A DNA stretch of 64,000 nucleotides from Kribbella monticola (GTDB lineage: Bacteria; Actinomycetota; Actinomycetes; Propionibacteriales; Kribbellaceae): contig NZ_QFXK01000090.1 of the NCBI RefSeq assembly GCF_003261635.1, forward strand, positions 1-64,000. Direction: 5' to 3'. Made by a program: the position numbers and the translations under genes. Shown one piece after another: positions 24,897 to 32,452 of the stretch (within the stretch, counting starts at the first letter, position 1; each line of letters begins with the position of its first letter). The notes below the pieces were generated by a model. The model searched no databases and was not told the origin of the DNA. It saw only the letters and a program-made list of their open reading frames with translations.

Positions 24897-25924
24897 GAGC
24901 GCACCTTCCTGATCCACTGGTCCACGGAGACGGCGACGATGACCAGGACGCCGACGGCGAACAACCTGTACTGCGCGTCGACTCCGGCCAGCGACAGGCC
25001 GATGGTGAAGGCCTGGACGATCAGGGCGCCGAGCAACGTTCCGAGCAGACCGCCGCGACCACCGAACAGGCTCGTTCCGCCGATGACGACCGCGGTGATG
25101 CTGTCCAGGTTGGCGTCGACGATCGCGTTCGGGCTCGCGGCGCCGGCGCGGCCGATCAGGGCCCAGCCGGCGATGCCGTAGATCAGGCCCGCGACGGCGT
25201 ACACGCTGAACAGCACCCGGCGCGACCGGACACCGCTGAGCCGCGCGGCCTCCGGGTCGTCACCGACGGCGTACACGTGCCGTCCCCAGGCGGTCTGACT
25301 GAGCGCGAACCCGACCACGAGGTACAGGCCGATCACGATCAGTACGCCGGTGGTGATCGTGAACCGGCCGATCTCGAAGCCCTCACCGGTCCAGTTGAGC
25401 AGCGCCGGGAGACGGTTGTTCTGGATGCTCTGGCCACCGGAGTAGAGCAGGGCGATCGCGGTGAAGATGCTCAGGGTGCCCAGCGTGACGATGAAGGGCG
25501 GCAGGCCGATCCGGGTCACCAGGATCCCGTTCAGCGCACCGGCCAGCAGGCCCAGGAAGACTCCGGCGACCAGGGCGAGACCGGCCGGCCAGCCGTTCTC
25601 GGCCGCCAGGGTGGCCATCACCATGGTCGACAAGATGGTGATCGCGCCGACCGACAGATCGATTCCGGCGGTCAGGATGATCAGCGTCTGGCCCACCGCC
25701 AGCGCGGCGACGACCGCGGTCTGCTGAACCAGCAGGGAAAGCGCCGCAGGGTTGGAGAACCGGCTGTTCACGGCGGTGAAGCACACCACGGTGAGCAGCA
25801 GGATGAGGGCCGGACTGAGTGCGGGATGCTGGTGAAGCAGGTGCTGGATCCGCTGGGTCGGCGTGTGTTCGCGCCGCGCGAGTTCCTTCTCGGCCGCCCC
25901 GGGGGCGGCGCTCTGGACGGTCAT
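24893..25924 (-). CDS. frcC: Sugar ABC transporter permease, FrcC-like
   Basis: A 343-residue permease of the RbsC/FrcC family with about 9-10 membrane helices and the signature AGIDLSVGAI and GRAGAASPNAIVDANLDSIT. The ATG at 25924 is preferred to the one at 25930 because GGAGG lies 7 nt upstream of it and only 1 nt from the other. Gene order binding protein, permease, ATPase with a 4-bp overlap defines an operon read from 27038 down to 24093. Confidence 0.87.
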   Translation of the reverse strand: MTVQSAAPGAAEKELARREHTPTQRIQHLLHQHPALSPALILLLTVVCFTAVNSRFSNPAALSLLVQQTAVVAALAVGQTLIILTAGIDLSVGAITILSTMVMATLAAENGWPAGLALVAGVFLGLLAGALNGILVTRIGLPPFIVTLGTLSIFTAIALLYSGGQSIQNNRLPALLNWTGEGFEIGRFTITTGVLIVIGLYLVVGFALSQTAWGRHVYAVGDDPEAARLSGVRSRRVLFSVYAVAGLIYGIAGWALIGRAGAASPNAIVDANLDSITAVVIGGTSLFGGRGGLLGTLLGALIVQAFTIGLSLAGVDAQYRLFAVGVLVIVAVSVDQWIRKVRS

Positions 25925-25955
25925 CTGCATACCTCCGGATGTGTTGGCCGAGCGG

Positions 25956-27038
25956 TCATCCCCAGCACAGCGTGCTGCCCTTGGCGGTGTCGATGCTGGT
26001 CACGCCCGGGGCGGCCTTGTCGGTGACGAGAGCCACGCCGGTGTTGAAGAAGTCGAGCCCGTCGCTGTTCTTGGGCTTGTCGCCGCCGCGGGCGATCTTG
26101 GCGATCGACTCGACGCCGAGCGAGGCCATCTTCAGCGGGTACTGCTGCGACGTCGCGCCGATCACGCCGTCCTTCACCGACTTCACTCCGGCGCAGCCGC
26201 CGTCGACCGAGACCACCAGGACGCCGGACGTCTTGCCGGCCGCCTTGAGTGCGTTGTAGGCGCCGACAGCCGCCGGCTCGTTGATCGTGTAGACGACGTT
26301 GATGTTCGAGTTCTTGGTCAGGCAGTTCTCCATCGCCGACCGGCCGCCGTCCTCGGCGCCCTTGGTCGGCTCGTTGCAGACGATCGTGTACGAGCCGCCG
26401 CTGTACGATCCCGACTTCGCCTCGTCGCCGTTCTTCTTCGCGTCCTTGGTGTCGACGCCGAGGCCGGTCAGGAAGCCCTGGTCGCGGTTGTAGTCGACGG
26501 AGACGACCTTGTCGTTGAACAGGTCGAGCAGCGCGATGGTCGCGGGCTTGCCGCCGAGTTGCTTGGCGGTCCACTGCCCGATCAGCTTGCCGGCCTCGAA
26601 GTTGTCGGTGGCGAAGGTGATGTCGACGGTGTCGGCCGGGTCCGGCGGGGTGTCGAGGGCGATCACGTACAGGCCGGCGTCGCGGGCCTTCTTGATCGCG
26701 CTGTTCACGCCGGGGCCGTTCGGGGTGATCAGGATGCCCTTCTGGCCCTGCGCGATCGCGTTCTCGATCGCCTGCACCTGGCCCTGTTCGTCACCGTCGG
26801 CCTTGCCGGAGGCCACGGTCAGGTCGACGTTGTTCTTCGCGGCCTCCTCCTTGGCGCCCTTCTGCATGGCGACGAAGAAGGGGTTGCTGGAGTCCTTGGT
26901 GATCAGCGAGACGCCGATCTTGTCGTTCGCGCCGGCGACCGACTTGCCGTCGGATCCGCCGCAGGCTGCGAGGGCCAACAGGCCGGTCAGGGCGACCGCG
27001 GCGACGCCCAGGCGCGCCGTACGGGTGATGAAGTGCAT
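25956..27038 (-). CDS. frcB: Sugar ABC transporter substrate-binding lipoprotein, FrcB-like
   Basis: A 360-residue periplasmic-binding-protein type I lipoprotein: signal peptide and lipobox LALAACGG, then the ribose/fructose-binding fold (IGVSLITKDSSNPFFVAMQK, DGDEQGQVQAIENAIAQGQ, ITPNGPGVNSAI). ATG at 27038 with GGAGGG 7 nt upstream. The family resembles FrcB, so fructose or a related monosaccharide is the likely ligand. The LacI palindrome at 27075-27092 is centred about 45 bp upstream of the start, in the promoter. Confidence 0.87.
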   Translation of the reverse strand: MHFITRTARLGVAAVALTGLLALAACGGSDGKSVAGANDKIGVSLITKDSSNPFFVAMQKGAKEEAAKNNVDLTVASGKADGDEQGQVQAIENAIAQGQKGILITPNGPGVNSAIKKARDAGLYVIALDTPPDPADTVDITFATDNFEAGKLIGQWTAKQLGGKPATIALLDLFNDKVVSVDYNRDQGFLTGLGVDTKDAKKNGDEAKSGSYSGGSYTIVCNEPTKGAEDGGRSAMENCLTKNSNINVVYTINEPAAVGAYNALKAAGKTSGVLVVSVDGGCAGVKSVKDGVIGATSQQYPLKMASLGVESIAKIARGGDKPKNSDGLDFFNTGVALVTDKAAPGVTSIDTAKGSTLCWG

Positions 27039-27074
27039 GGCTGGATCCCTCCGGGGAACGGCAGAGTTTGTGTT

Positions 27075-27092
27075 TACGTCAACGTTGACGTA
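27075..27092. promoter_or_regulatory. LacI-type operator, perfect 18-bp palindrome
   Basis: TACGTCAACGTTGACGTA is perfectly palindromic and has the central CG of LacI-family sites. It lies between the divergent frcB and lacI genes, where repression of frcBCA is expected. Confidence 0.8.
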
Positions 27093-27151
27093 GATGAGGA
27101 GACACCCAGAAGGGGCTTGTGGTCAAGGCCTCGATCGGAAACACTGCGGAC

Positions 27152-28213
27152 ATGACGACAACGTTGACGTATTCCGGAGGGGGCAACGAGCGGCCGGCCC
27201 GGTCCACCATGAAGGACGTGGCCAGGCTGGCCGGTGTGAGCGTCAAAACGGTGTCGCGGGTGGTCAACGGGGAGCCGGGGGCGTCCGCTGCGGTGCGCGA
27301 GCGCATCCTGCAGGCCGCCGAACGGCTCGACTACCGGCACAATCTCGGGGCCAGCACGCTCCGGCGCAAGGGTGCGAGGTCGGGCATCGTCGGTGCCTTG
27401 CTGCAGGACATCGGCAACAGCTTCTCGGCCGGCCTGTTACGTGCGCTTGAGGACGTCCTCCGCGAGGACGGCCTGTCCGTGCTGGCCGCGAGCCTCGACG
27501 AGGAGCCGGAACGTGAGCGCGGCATCGTCTCCGACCTGGTGGCCCGCCGCGCCGACGGGCTGGTGCTGATGCCGGCGTCGGACCGGCACGAGTACCTGCT
27601 GAGCGAGCACCGGGCAGGCCTCCCACTGGTGTTCGTGGACCGCAGACCGCACGGTCTGGACTGCGATTCCGTCACCGTCGACAACCTGCTCGGCGCCAAA
27701 CTGGCGACGGCGCACCTGATCGCCGGCGGGCATCGCCGCGTCGCGATGCTGAGCGACCTGCAGCAGATCGAGACGGCCAAGGATCGGATCGACGGCTACC
27801 GCGCTGCCCTGGTCGAAGCCCGGATCGAATTCGATCCGGATCTCCTCGTGCACAGCGTGCGGAGCGAGGAGGAAGCGACGCGGGTCGTCACCGACCTGCT
27901 CAGCCGGCCGGATCCGCCGACCGCGTTCCTCACCGGCCGCAACATCATCACGGTGGGCGCCGTGCGCGCGCTGCGGTCCGCCGGGATGATCGGCAAGGTC
28001 GCGCTGGTCGGGTACGACGACTTCCCGCTGGCCGACCTGGTCGAGCCCGCCCTCACGGTGATCCGGCAGGACGTCCGGCGGATCGGCACGGAGGTCGGTC
28101 AGATCCTGCTGGACCGGCTCGGCGGAGACAGCGGCCCACCTCGGCGCGTAGTACTCGAGCCTTCACTCGTCATCCGGGGGAGCGGCGAGATCCCTCCGCC
28201 GGTGGCCGGATGA
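27152..28213 (+). CDS. LacI family transcriptional regulator
   Basis: A 353-residue regulator with a LacI helix-turn-helix (MKDVARLAGVSVKTVSRVVN) and a periplasmic-binding-like sugar-sensing domain (VGALLQDIGNSFSAGLLRAL, GYDDFPLADLVEPALTVI). The start is uncertain: ATG at 27152 adds 19 disordered residues, and ATG at 27209 begins exactly at the motif; neither has a good ribosome site. It is divergent from frcBCA and probably represses it through the palindromes at 27075 and 27155. Its effector is likely the sugar taken up. Confidence 0.9.
   Translation: MTTTLTYSGGGNERPARSTMKDVARLAGVSVKTVSRVVNGEPGASAAVRERILQAAERLDYRHNLGASTLRRKGARSGIVGALLQDIGNSFSAGLLRALEDVLREDGLSVLAASLDEEPERERGIVSDLVARRADGLVLMPASDRHEYLLSEHRAGLPLVFVDRRPHGLDCDSVTVDNLLGAKLATAHLIAGGHRRVAMLSDLQQIETAKDRIDGYRAALVEARIEFDPDLLVHSVRSEEEATRVVTDLLSRPDPPTAFLTGRNIITVGAVRALRSAGMIGKVALVGYDDFPLADLVEPALTVIRQDVRRIGTEVGQILLDRLGGDSGPPRRVVLEPSLVIRGSGEIPPPVAG
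27155..27170. promoter_or_regulatory. Second LacI-type operator at the lacI start
   Basis: ACGACAACGTTGACGT is the same palindrome with one mismatched pair, centred 79 bp from the first site. It overlaps codons 2-7 if the 27152 start is used, or lies in the leader if 27209 is used. It suits autoregulation or DNA looping with the first site. Confidence 0.65.
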
Positions 28214-28214
28214 G

Positions 28215-30239
28215 TCAGGACAGTCGCAGTACGCGGGCCGAGGGTTCCGGCGTGTCGACCGTGACGGTGAGGGTGTCGCCCGTCCAGGTGTAGGTCCAGC
28301 CATCGAGGTCGGTGGGGAACTGCGGTTCGAGCTTCGACTTGGCCAGCGCGAAGGTGATGGTGGAGGGGCCTGGGGTGCGGTGCCAAAGGCTGAGGTACGA
28401 GACTGCCGGGCCGTTGAGCGAGAGGGCGATCCACTCGTCGTTCCAGCCGGGCAGGCCGAGGGGCCAGGACGGGACGAGGGAGTCGAGGTCGTCGAGTACG
28501 GCGCGGTGGGCGGTCAGCGCGGACCGGACGAGGTCGAGCTCGGCGGGGGTCATCCGGTTGAGGTGACCGGACAGGTAGAGGCGGCCGAGCACACCGTTGA
28601 CGAGTGCGAAGGTGAACTCCTCGCGCGTGCTGCCGCTGATCGGATAGGCCCAGTGGCCCGCCTGCTCAGGCAGTACGGCGGCGGGCGCGGCCGCGGCGAT
28701 CGTTGCATAGAGCAACGGATGCTCCTGGTCCGAGGTGGACTGCAGGTGCAGGCGCGACATCATCGCGTAGTCCATCCGCATCGCGCCCGAGGCGCAGTTC
28801 TCGATCAACAACTCGGGGTGGCGCGTCTGCAAGTCGTCGAACCAGTCGAGCAGCGCCCGCTGGTGTTCGAGCAGGCCCTGGCCGACCGAGGTACCGCCCT
28901 TGTCCGTACCGGGGCCCGTCATCGTGTTGTTGTCGAACTTGAAGAAGCCGACGCCGAAGTCCCGGACCAGCCGGTCCACGGTCTCGTCGAGGTGCTCACG
29001 GGCGCCCGCGTCGCGCAGATCGAGCAGGTAGCGCCCGGACTCTTCGACCCGGATACCCCGGTGGGTCAGGAACGCGTCGTCGGGGAGTTCGGCGGCCATC
29101 GGGGAGCGAACACCGATCACCTCGGGCTCCAGCCAGAGCCCGGGCACCATGCCGTGCGAGTGAATCCGGTCGATCACCTCGGCGAGACCGTTCGGGAAGC
29201 GGGTGGTGGAGGGCTGCCAGGCTCCGACGGTGTTCCACCAGTCGCCTTCGGCGTACCAGCCGGCGTCGATGCAGAAGTAGTCGGCGCCGACACTCGCCGC
29301 CGCGTCGATCAGGGGGAGCAGCTTCTCGGTCGTCGGATCGCCGAGGAGGGTGTTCATGTAGTCGTTGAAGACGACCGGCATCCGATCGTCGGCTGGTCGC
29401 CGCTGCCGGATCGCGCGACGCTGACGGGTGAGCGCGGCGAACACGCTGTCCCGGTCGGTCCCCGCGACGAGTGACACCGGCACGGTTGTGAACGGTTTGT
29501 CGGCGCTCAGCTCAAAGCTCCACTGGTGTTCCTGGTCGGTGGGTCCGCTCAGCAGCAGATATCCGCCGCGCAGACTCTCACCGAGTTCGTAGTGCCAGGG
29601 CCCGTTGTGCTCGATCTGCCAACCGAGCGCGTACGGCGTGCTTCGCTCGACCAGCACGCCGATCGGCGATCGCTCACCGGTCGACCACGAGCCGGTGTTG
29701 GTCACGGCGTACCGGCTGCGGGCCACGTGGTGATGAGGATCGCGGACGATCTGCGGCAGAGCGCCTGAGCGCAAGGACTGTACGGACCACCGGTTCTCGG
29801 CCATCCAGGTGTTCTCGGCGGAGTACAGGTCGGCGTCGATCGACGCGAGGCCGACGGCGAGCGACGACAGGAACGTCAGCTGCAAAGTCTTGGTGCCGGC
29901 GATCGAGGCTTCGGACCAGGCACGGACACCGGCGCCTGCCTCGAAGACGCTGACCACCCGCAGCCCTGAGCTGGGTTCTTCCTGGACGATCCGCAGCAGC
30001 GACTCGGATTCCTCGTGACCGACGTAGCGCAACCGCTGCCCGAGATTCGTCTCGACGTGCCGGTTGCTGCTGGGCGAGCGCCCGTACCCGATGGCCGAGA
30101 CCTCGACCAGCGGCTGGCTCGTCGCCGGCGGGGGAGGAGTGGGAGCCTGCGACTGTACGACGGTCAGTCGCACCGGCCCGTCGTCGTCGAGGGCGAAGGT
30201 CAACGTCAGATCAGCGGTACTCCAGCGCAGCAAGGTCAT
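28215..30239 (-). CDS. GH36 family alpha-galactosidase-like glycosidase
   Basis: A 674-residue protein: N-terminal beta-sandwich (1-290), then the GH36 barrel beginning MPVVFNDYMNTLLGDPT, with FCIDAGWY, GLWLEPE, the presumed nucleophile Asp436 in FFKFDNN and the acid/base region STSDQEHPL. The usual KWD is KFD here. No signal peptide, so it acts on imported oligosaccharides. It is the last gene of fucD-gntR-GH36, starting 9 bp after the gntR stop, and is convergent to lacI with a 1-bp gap. Alpha-galactosidase or related activity is likely but the sugar is not proven. Confidence 0.85.
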   Translation of the reverse strand: MTLLRWSTADLTLTFALDDDGPVRLTVVQSQAPTPPPPATSQPLVEVSAIGYGRSPSSNRHVETNLGQRLRYVGHEESESLLRIVQEEPSSGLRVVSVFEAGAGVRAWSEASIAGTKTLQLTFLSSLAVGLASIDADLYSAENTWMAENRWSVQSLRSGALPQIVRDPHHHVARSRYAVTNTGSWSTGERSPIGVLVERSTPYALGWQIEHNGPWHYELGESLRGGYLLLSGPTDQEHQWSFELSADKPFTTVPVSLVAGTDRDSVFAALTRQRRAIRQRRPADDRMPVVFNDYMNTLLGDPTTEKLLPLIDAAASVGADYFCIDAGWYAEGDWWNTVGAWQPSTTRFPNGLAEVIDRIHSHGMVPGLWLEPEVIGVRSPMAAELPDDAFLTHRGIRVEESGRYLLDLRDAGAREHLDETVDRLVRDFGVGFFKFDNNTMTGPGTDKGGTSVGQGLLEHQRALLDWFDDLQTRHPELLIENCASGAMRMDYAMMSRLHLQSTSDQEHPLLYATIAAAAPAAVLPEQAGHWAYPISGSTREEFTFALVNGVLGRLYLSGHLNRMTPAELDLVRSALTAHRAVLDDLDSLVPSWPLGLPGWNDEWIALSLNGPAVSYLSLWHRTPGPSTITFALAKSKLEPQFPTDLDGWTYTWTGDTLTVTVDTPEPSARVLRLS

Positions 30240-30248
30240 CCGGCAGAC

Positions 30249-30998
30249 TCATTTCGCGGTCGGGTTCGCACCGTTTCGTTCGAGCAGGTAGTCCTCGACG
30301 GTGAACAGGTGGGCAGCCATCCGGGTGCGGGCTCGATCGGGGTCATGGGTGCTGAGCGCGTCGAGGATGGACAGATGCTCGCGATGGGCGGTCTCGTCCG
30401 CGCCCGGCTGCGAGATCGATCGGCGCAACCGGTCGCGCATCGTGCGGCCGCCGAGCGCGTCGATCAAGGCCGCCAGCAACGGGTTCCCGGCGGCGTCGGC
30501 GATGATGCGGTGGAAGGCGATGTCGTTCTCGATCACCAGTTCGTGATCGGGCTCGTCCTTGGCCAGTTCGGCCTCGTTGTGACGCAACAGTTCGGCGGCG
30601 GCCTCGAGTTGCGCCTCGGCGATCCGCAACGAGGCAGCGGCTGCCGCCTCGGTCTCGAGGATCCGGCGTACGGCGTGCTGGTGGTGGGTCCCGCTGCCGT
30701 CCTGCAGGTCGACGACGAAGCCGAGCGGAGCCAGCAGCATCGCCGGATCCAGGTTGGTGACATAGGTTCCGTCGCCTTGCCGGGTGTCGAGAACTCCCAG
30801 CATCGACAGGGCCCGGACGCCTTCGCGCAGTGGATTCCTGGAGACCCCGAGTGCCGCCGCGAGGTCTTTCTCGACGGGTAGCCGGCCGCCCGGGCGCAGC
30901 CGCCCGTCGACGATCATCTGCCGGATGCCCTGGACGACGATGTCGGTCTGGGAGACACCCGGCGTACGAGCCGGTGCCGCCGTCTTCGCCTTGCTCAC
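30249..30998 (-). CDS. FadR-type GntR transcriptional regulator
   Basis: A 249-residue regulator: winged helix (GGRLPVEKDLAAALGVSRNP, then LREGVRALSMLGVLDTRQGD) followed by an all-helical FCD effector domain with metal-type ligands (ENDIAFHRIIADAAGNPLL, HREHLSILDAL). The GTG start at 30998 overlaps the stop of the L-fuconate dehydratase gene, and the GH36 gene follows. FCD regulators commonly sense sugar acids, so L-fuconate or a downstream acid is a reasonable effector for the whole fucoside locus. Confidence 0.88.
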   Translation of the reverse strand: MSKAKTAAPARTPGVSQTDIVVQGIRQMIVDGRLRPGGRLPVEKDLAAALGVSRNPLREGVRALSMLGVLDTRQGDGTYVTNLDPAMLLAPLGFVVDLQDGSGTHHQHAVRRILETEAAAAASLRIAEAQLEAAAELLRHNEAELAKDEPDHELVIENDIAFHRIIADAAGNPLLAALIDALGGRTMRDRLRRSISQPGADETAHREHLSILDALSTHDPDRARTRMAAHLFTVEDYLLERNGANPTAK

Positions 30999-32314
30999 GG
31001 GACCGGTTCCATCAGCGCTCGTGACGCCCAGTAGGTGCCGTCCGGATAGGTGTAGGTCTCGAGTGACTCTCTGTGCATCTCGGCACTGTAACCGGGCGCG
31101 GTCGGCAGCACGTAGGCGCCGTTTCGTACCACGCAAGGCTCGACGAAGTGTTCGTGCAGATGGTCGACGTACTCCGTGACGCGGCGATCGAGCGAGCCAG
31201 ACACCGCGACGTAGTCGAAGACCGCGAGATGCTGAACGAGTTCGCACAGACCCACCCCGCCCGCATGCGGACAAACCGGTACGCCGAACTTCGCGGCGAG
31301 CAGGTAGACCGCGAGCACCTCGTTGACACTGCCCAGGCGAGCGGCGTCGAGCTGGCAGTAGTCGATCGCACCGGCCTGGAACAGCTGCTTGAACAGCACG
31401 CGGTTCATCCCGTGCTCGCCGGTGGCGACCCCGACAGGCGCGACGGCCTTGCGGATCGCCGCATGGCCGAGGATGTCGTCGGGGCTCGTGGGCTCCTCGA
31501 TCCACAGCGGTTCGAAGCGGGCCAGCGCCCGCACCCATTCGATCGCCTGCGGGACCTCCCAGACCTGGTTCGCGTCGATCATCAGGTTGCCGTCCGCCCC
31601 GATCACCTCACGGGCGATCCCGCAGCGCCGGATGTCGTCGGCCAGATTCGCACCGACCTTGAGCTTCACATGTTTGTAGCCCGAGGCAACGGCTTCTTCG
31701 CAGAGCCTGCGCAGCTTGGCATCGGAGTACCCGAGCCACCCGGCCGATGTCGTGTAGCACGGGTAGCCGGAGGCCTCCAGCTGCTCGATTCGTTGCTTGC
31801 GGCCCCCTTCTTGCCCGGCCAGCAGGGCGACCGCCTGCTCGGGGGTCAGGACGTCGGCGAGATAGCGCAGATCGGCCGCGTCGACGAGTTGTTCGGGTGT
31901 CATCTCGGCCAGCAGTCGCCACAGCGGTACGCCGGCCCGGCGCGCGGCCAGATCCCAGACCGCGTTCATCACCGCGGCGAGGGCGAGATGGATGACGCCC
32001 TTGTCCGGTCCGAGCCAGCGCAACTGGCTGTCCGACTGGAGTTCGCGATAGATCCCGCCGAGATCGGCGCACAGCGCGTCGACATCGCGGCCGACCAGCG
32101 GCTCGCCACGTTGCGCCGCCGCCGCGGCGCACAGGTCGTTCCCGCGCCCGATGGTGAAGGTGAAGCCGTGACCGGCCAGACCCGGGTCGTCGGTGTGCAG
32201 GACGACGTACGCCGCCGAGTGGTCGCCGTCCTTGTTCATCGCGTCCGACCCGTCGCTGGTCAGCGAGGTCGGGAAGCGGACGTCGACAACCTCCACCGAG
32301 GTGATGCGTGGCAT
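30995..32314 (-). CDS. L-fuconate dehydratase (enolase superfamily)
   Basis: A 439-residue enolase-superfamily enzyme with the fuconate dehydratase pattern: KHVKLKVGAN (KxK base), IDANQVWE, WIEEPTSPDD and VATGEHGMNR metal ligands, and the second base in CPHAGGVGLCEL. The N-terminus (VRFPTSLTSDGSDAMNKDGD) is also typical of FucD. It dehydrates L-fuconate to 2-keto-3-deoxy-L-fuconate in the non-phosphorylated L-fucose route. ATG at 32314, GAGGG upstream. It fits the GH29 and GH95 enzymes encoded nearby, which would supply L-fucose. Confidence 0.9.
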   Translation of the reverse strand: MPRITSVEVVDVRFPTSLTSDGSDAMNKDGDHSAAYVVLHTDDPGLAGHGFTFTIGRGNDLCAAAAAQRGEPLVGRDVDALCADLGGIYRELQSDSQLRWLGPDKGVIHLALAAVMNAVWDLAARRAGVPLWRLLAEMTPEQLVDAADLRYLADVLTPEQAVALLAGQEGGRKQRIEQLEASGYPCYTTSAGWLGYSDAKLRRLCEEAVASGYKHVKLKVGANLADDIRRCGIAREVIGADGNLMIDANQVWEVPQAIEWVRALARFEPLWIEEPTSPDDILGHAAIRKAVAPVGVATGEHGMNRVLFKQLFQAGAIDYCQLDAARLGSVNEVLAVYLLAAKFGVPVCPHAGGVGLCELVQHLAVFDYVAVSGSLDRRVTEYVDHLHEHFVEPCVVRNGAYVLPTAPGYSAEMHRESLETYTYPDGTYWASRALMEPVP

Positions 32315-32452
32315 GAGGGCCCTCACGATCAGCAATAGATGGGATCTTTCTTCGGTTCAGCTGCCGTTCAGTATGGACCAAGACGGGAGTCGGCGCTACG
32401 ATCCCGGAAATTCATAGGATCAATACCTCGTCGTCTCGACGGAGGGCACGGT
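32315..32452. promoter_or_regulatory. Divergent promoter region of the fucoside locus
   Basis: This 138-bp stretch must hold the promoters of fucD (minus) and the GH95 operon (plus). TACGAT at 32396-32401 is a possible -10 for GH95. GTTCAG is repeated 13 bp apart around 32355-32373. I see no clear palindrome for the FCD regulator. Confidence 0.4.
32426..32445 (+). promoter_or_regulatory. Hairpin covering the GH95 ribosome site
   Basis: CCTCGTCG (32426-32433) can pair with CGACGGAGG (32437-32445) with one bulged base and a 3-nt loop. The second arm contains the GGAGG Shine-Dalgarno 7 nt before the ATG, so translation could be structure-sensitive. Confidence 0.35.

Noticed and set aside
32345..32375. 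GTTCAG direct repeats as the FadR-type operator
   Set aside because: FCD regulators usually bind short palindromes; these are direct repeats without symmetry, so no operator is claimed.
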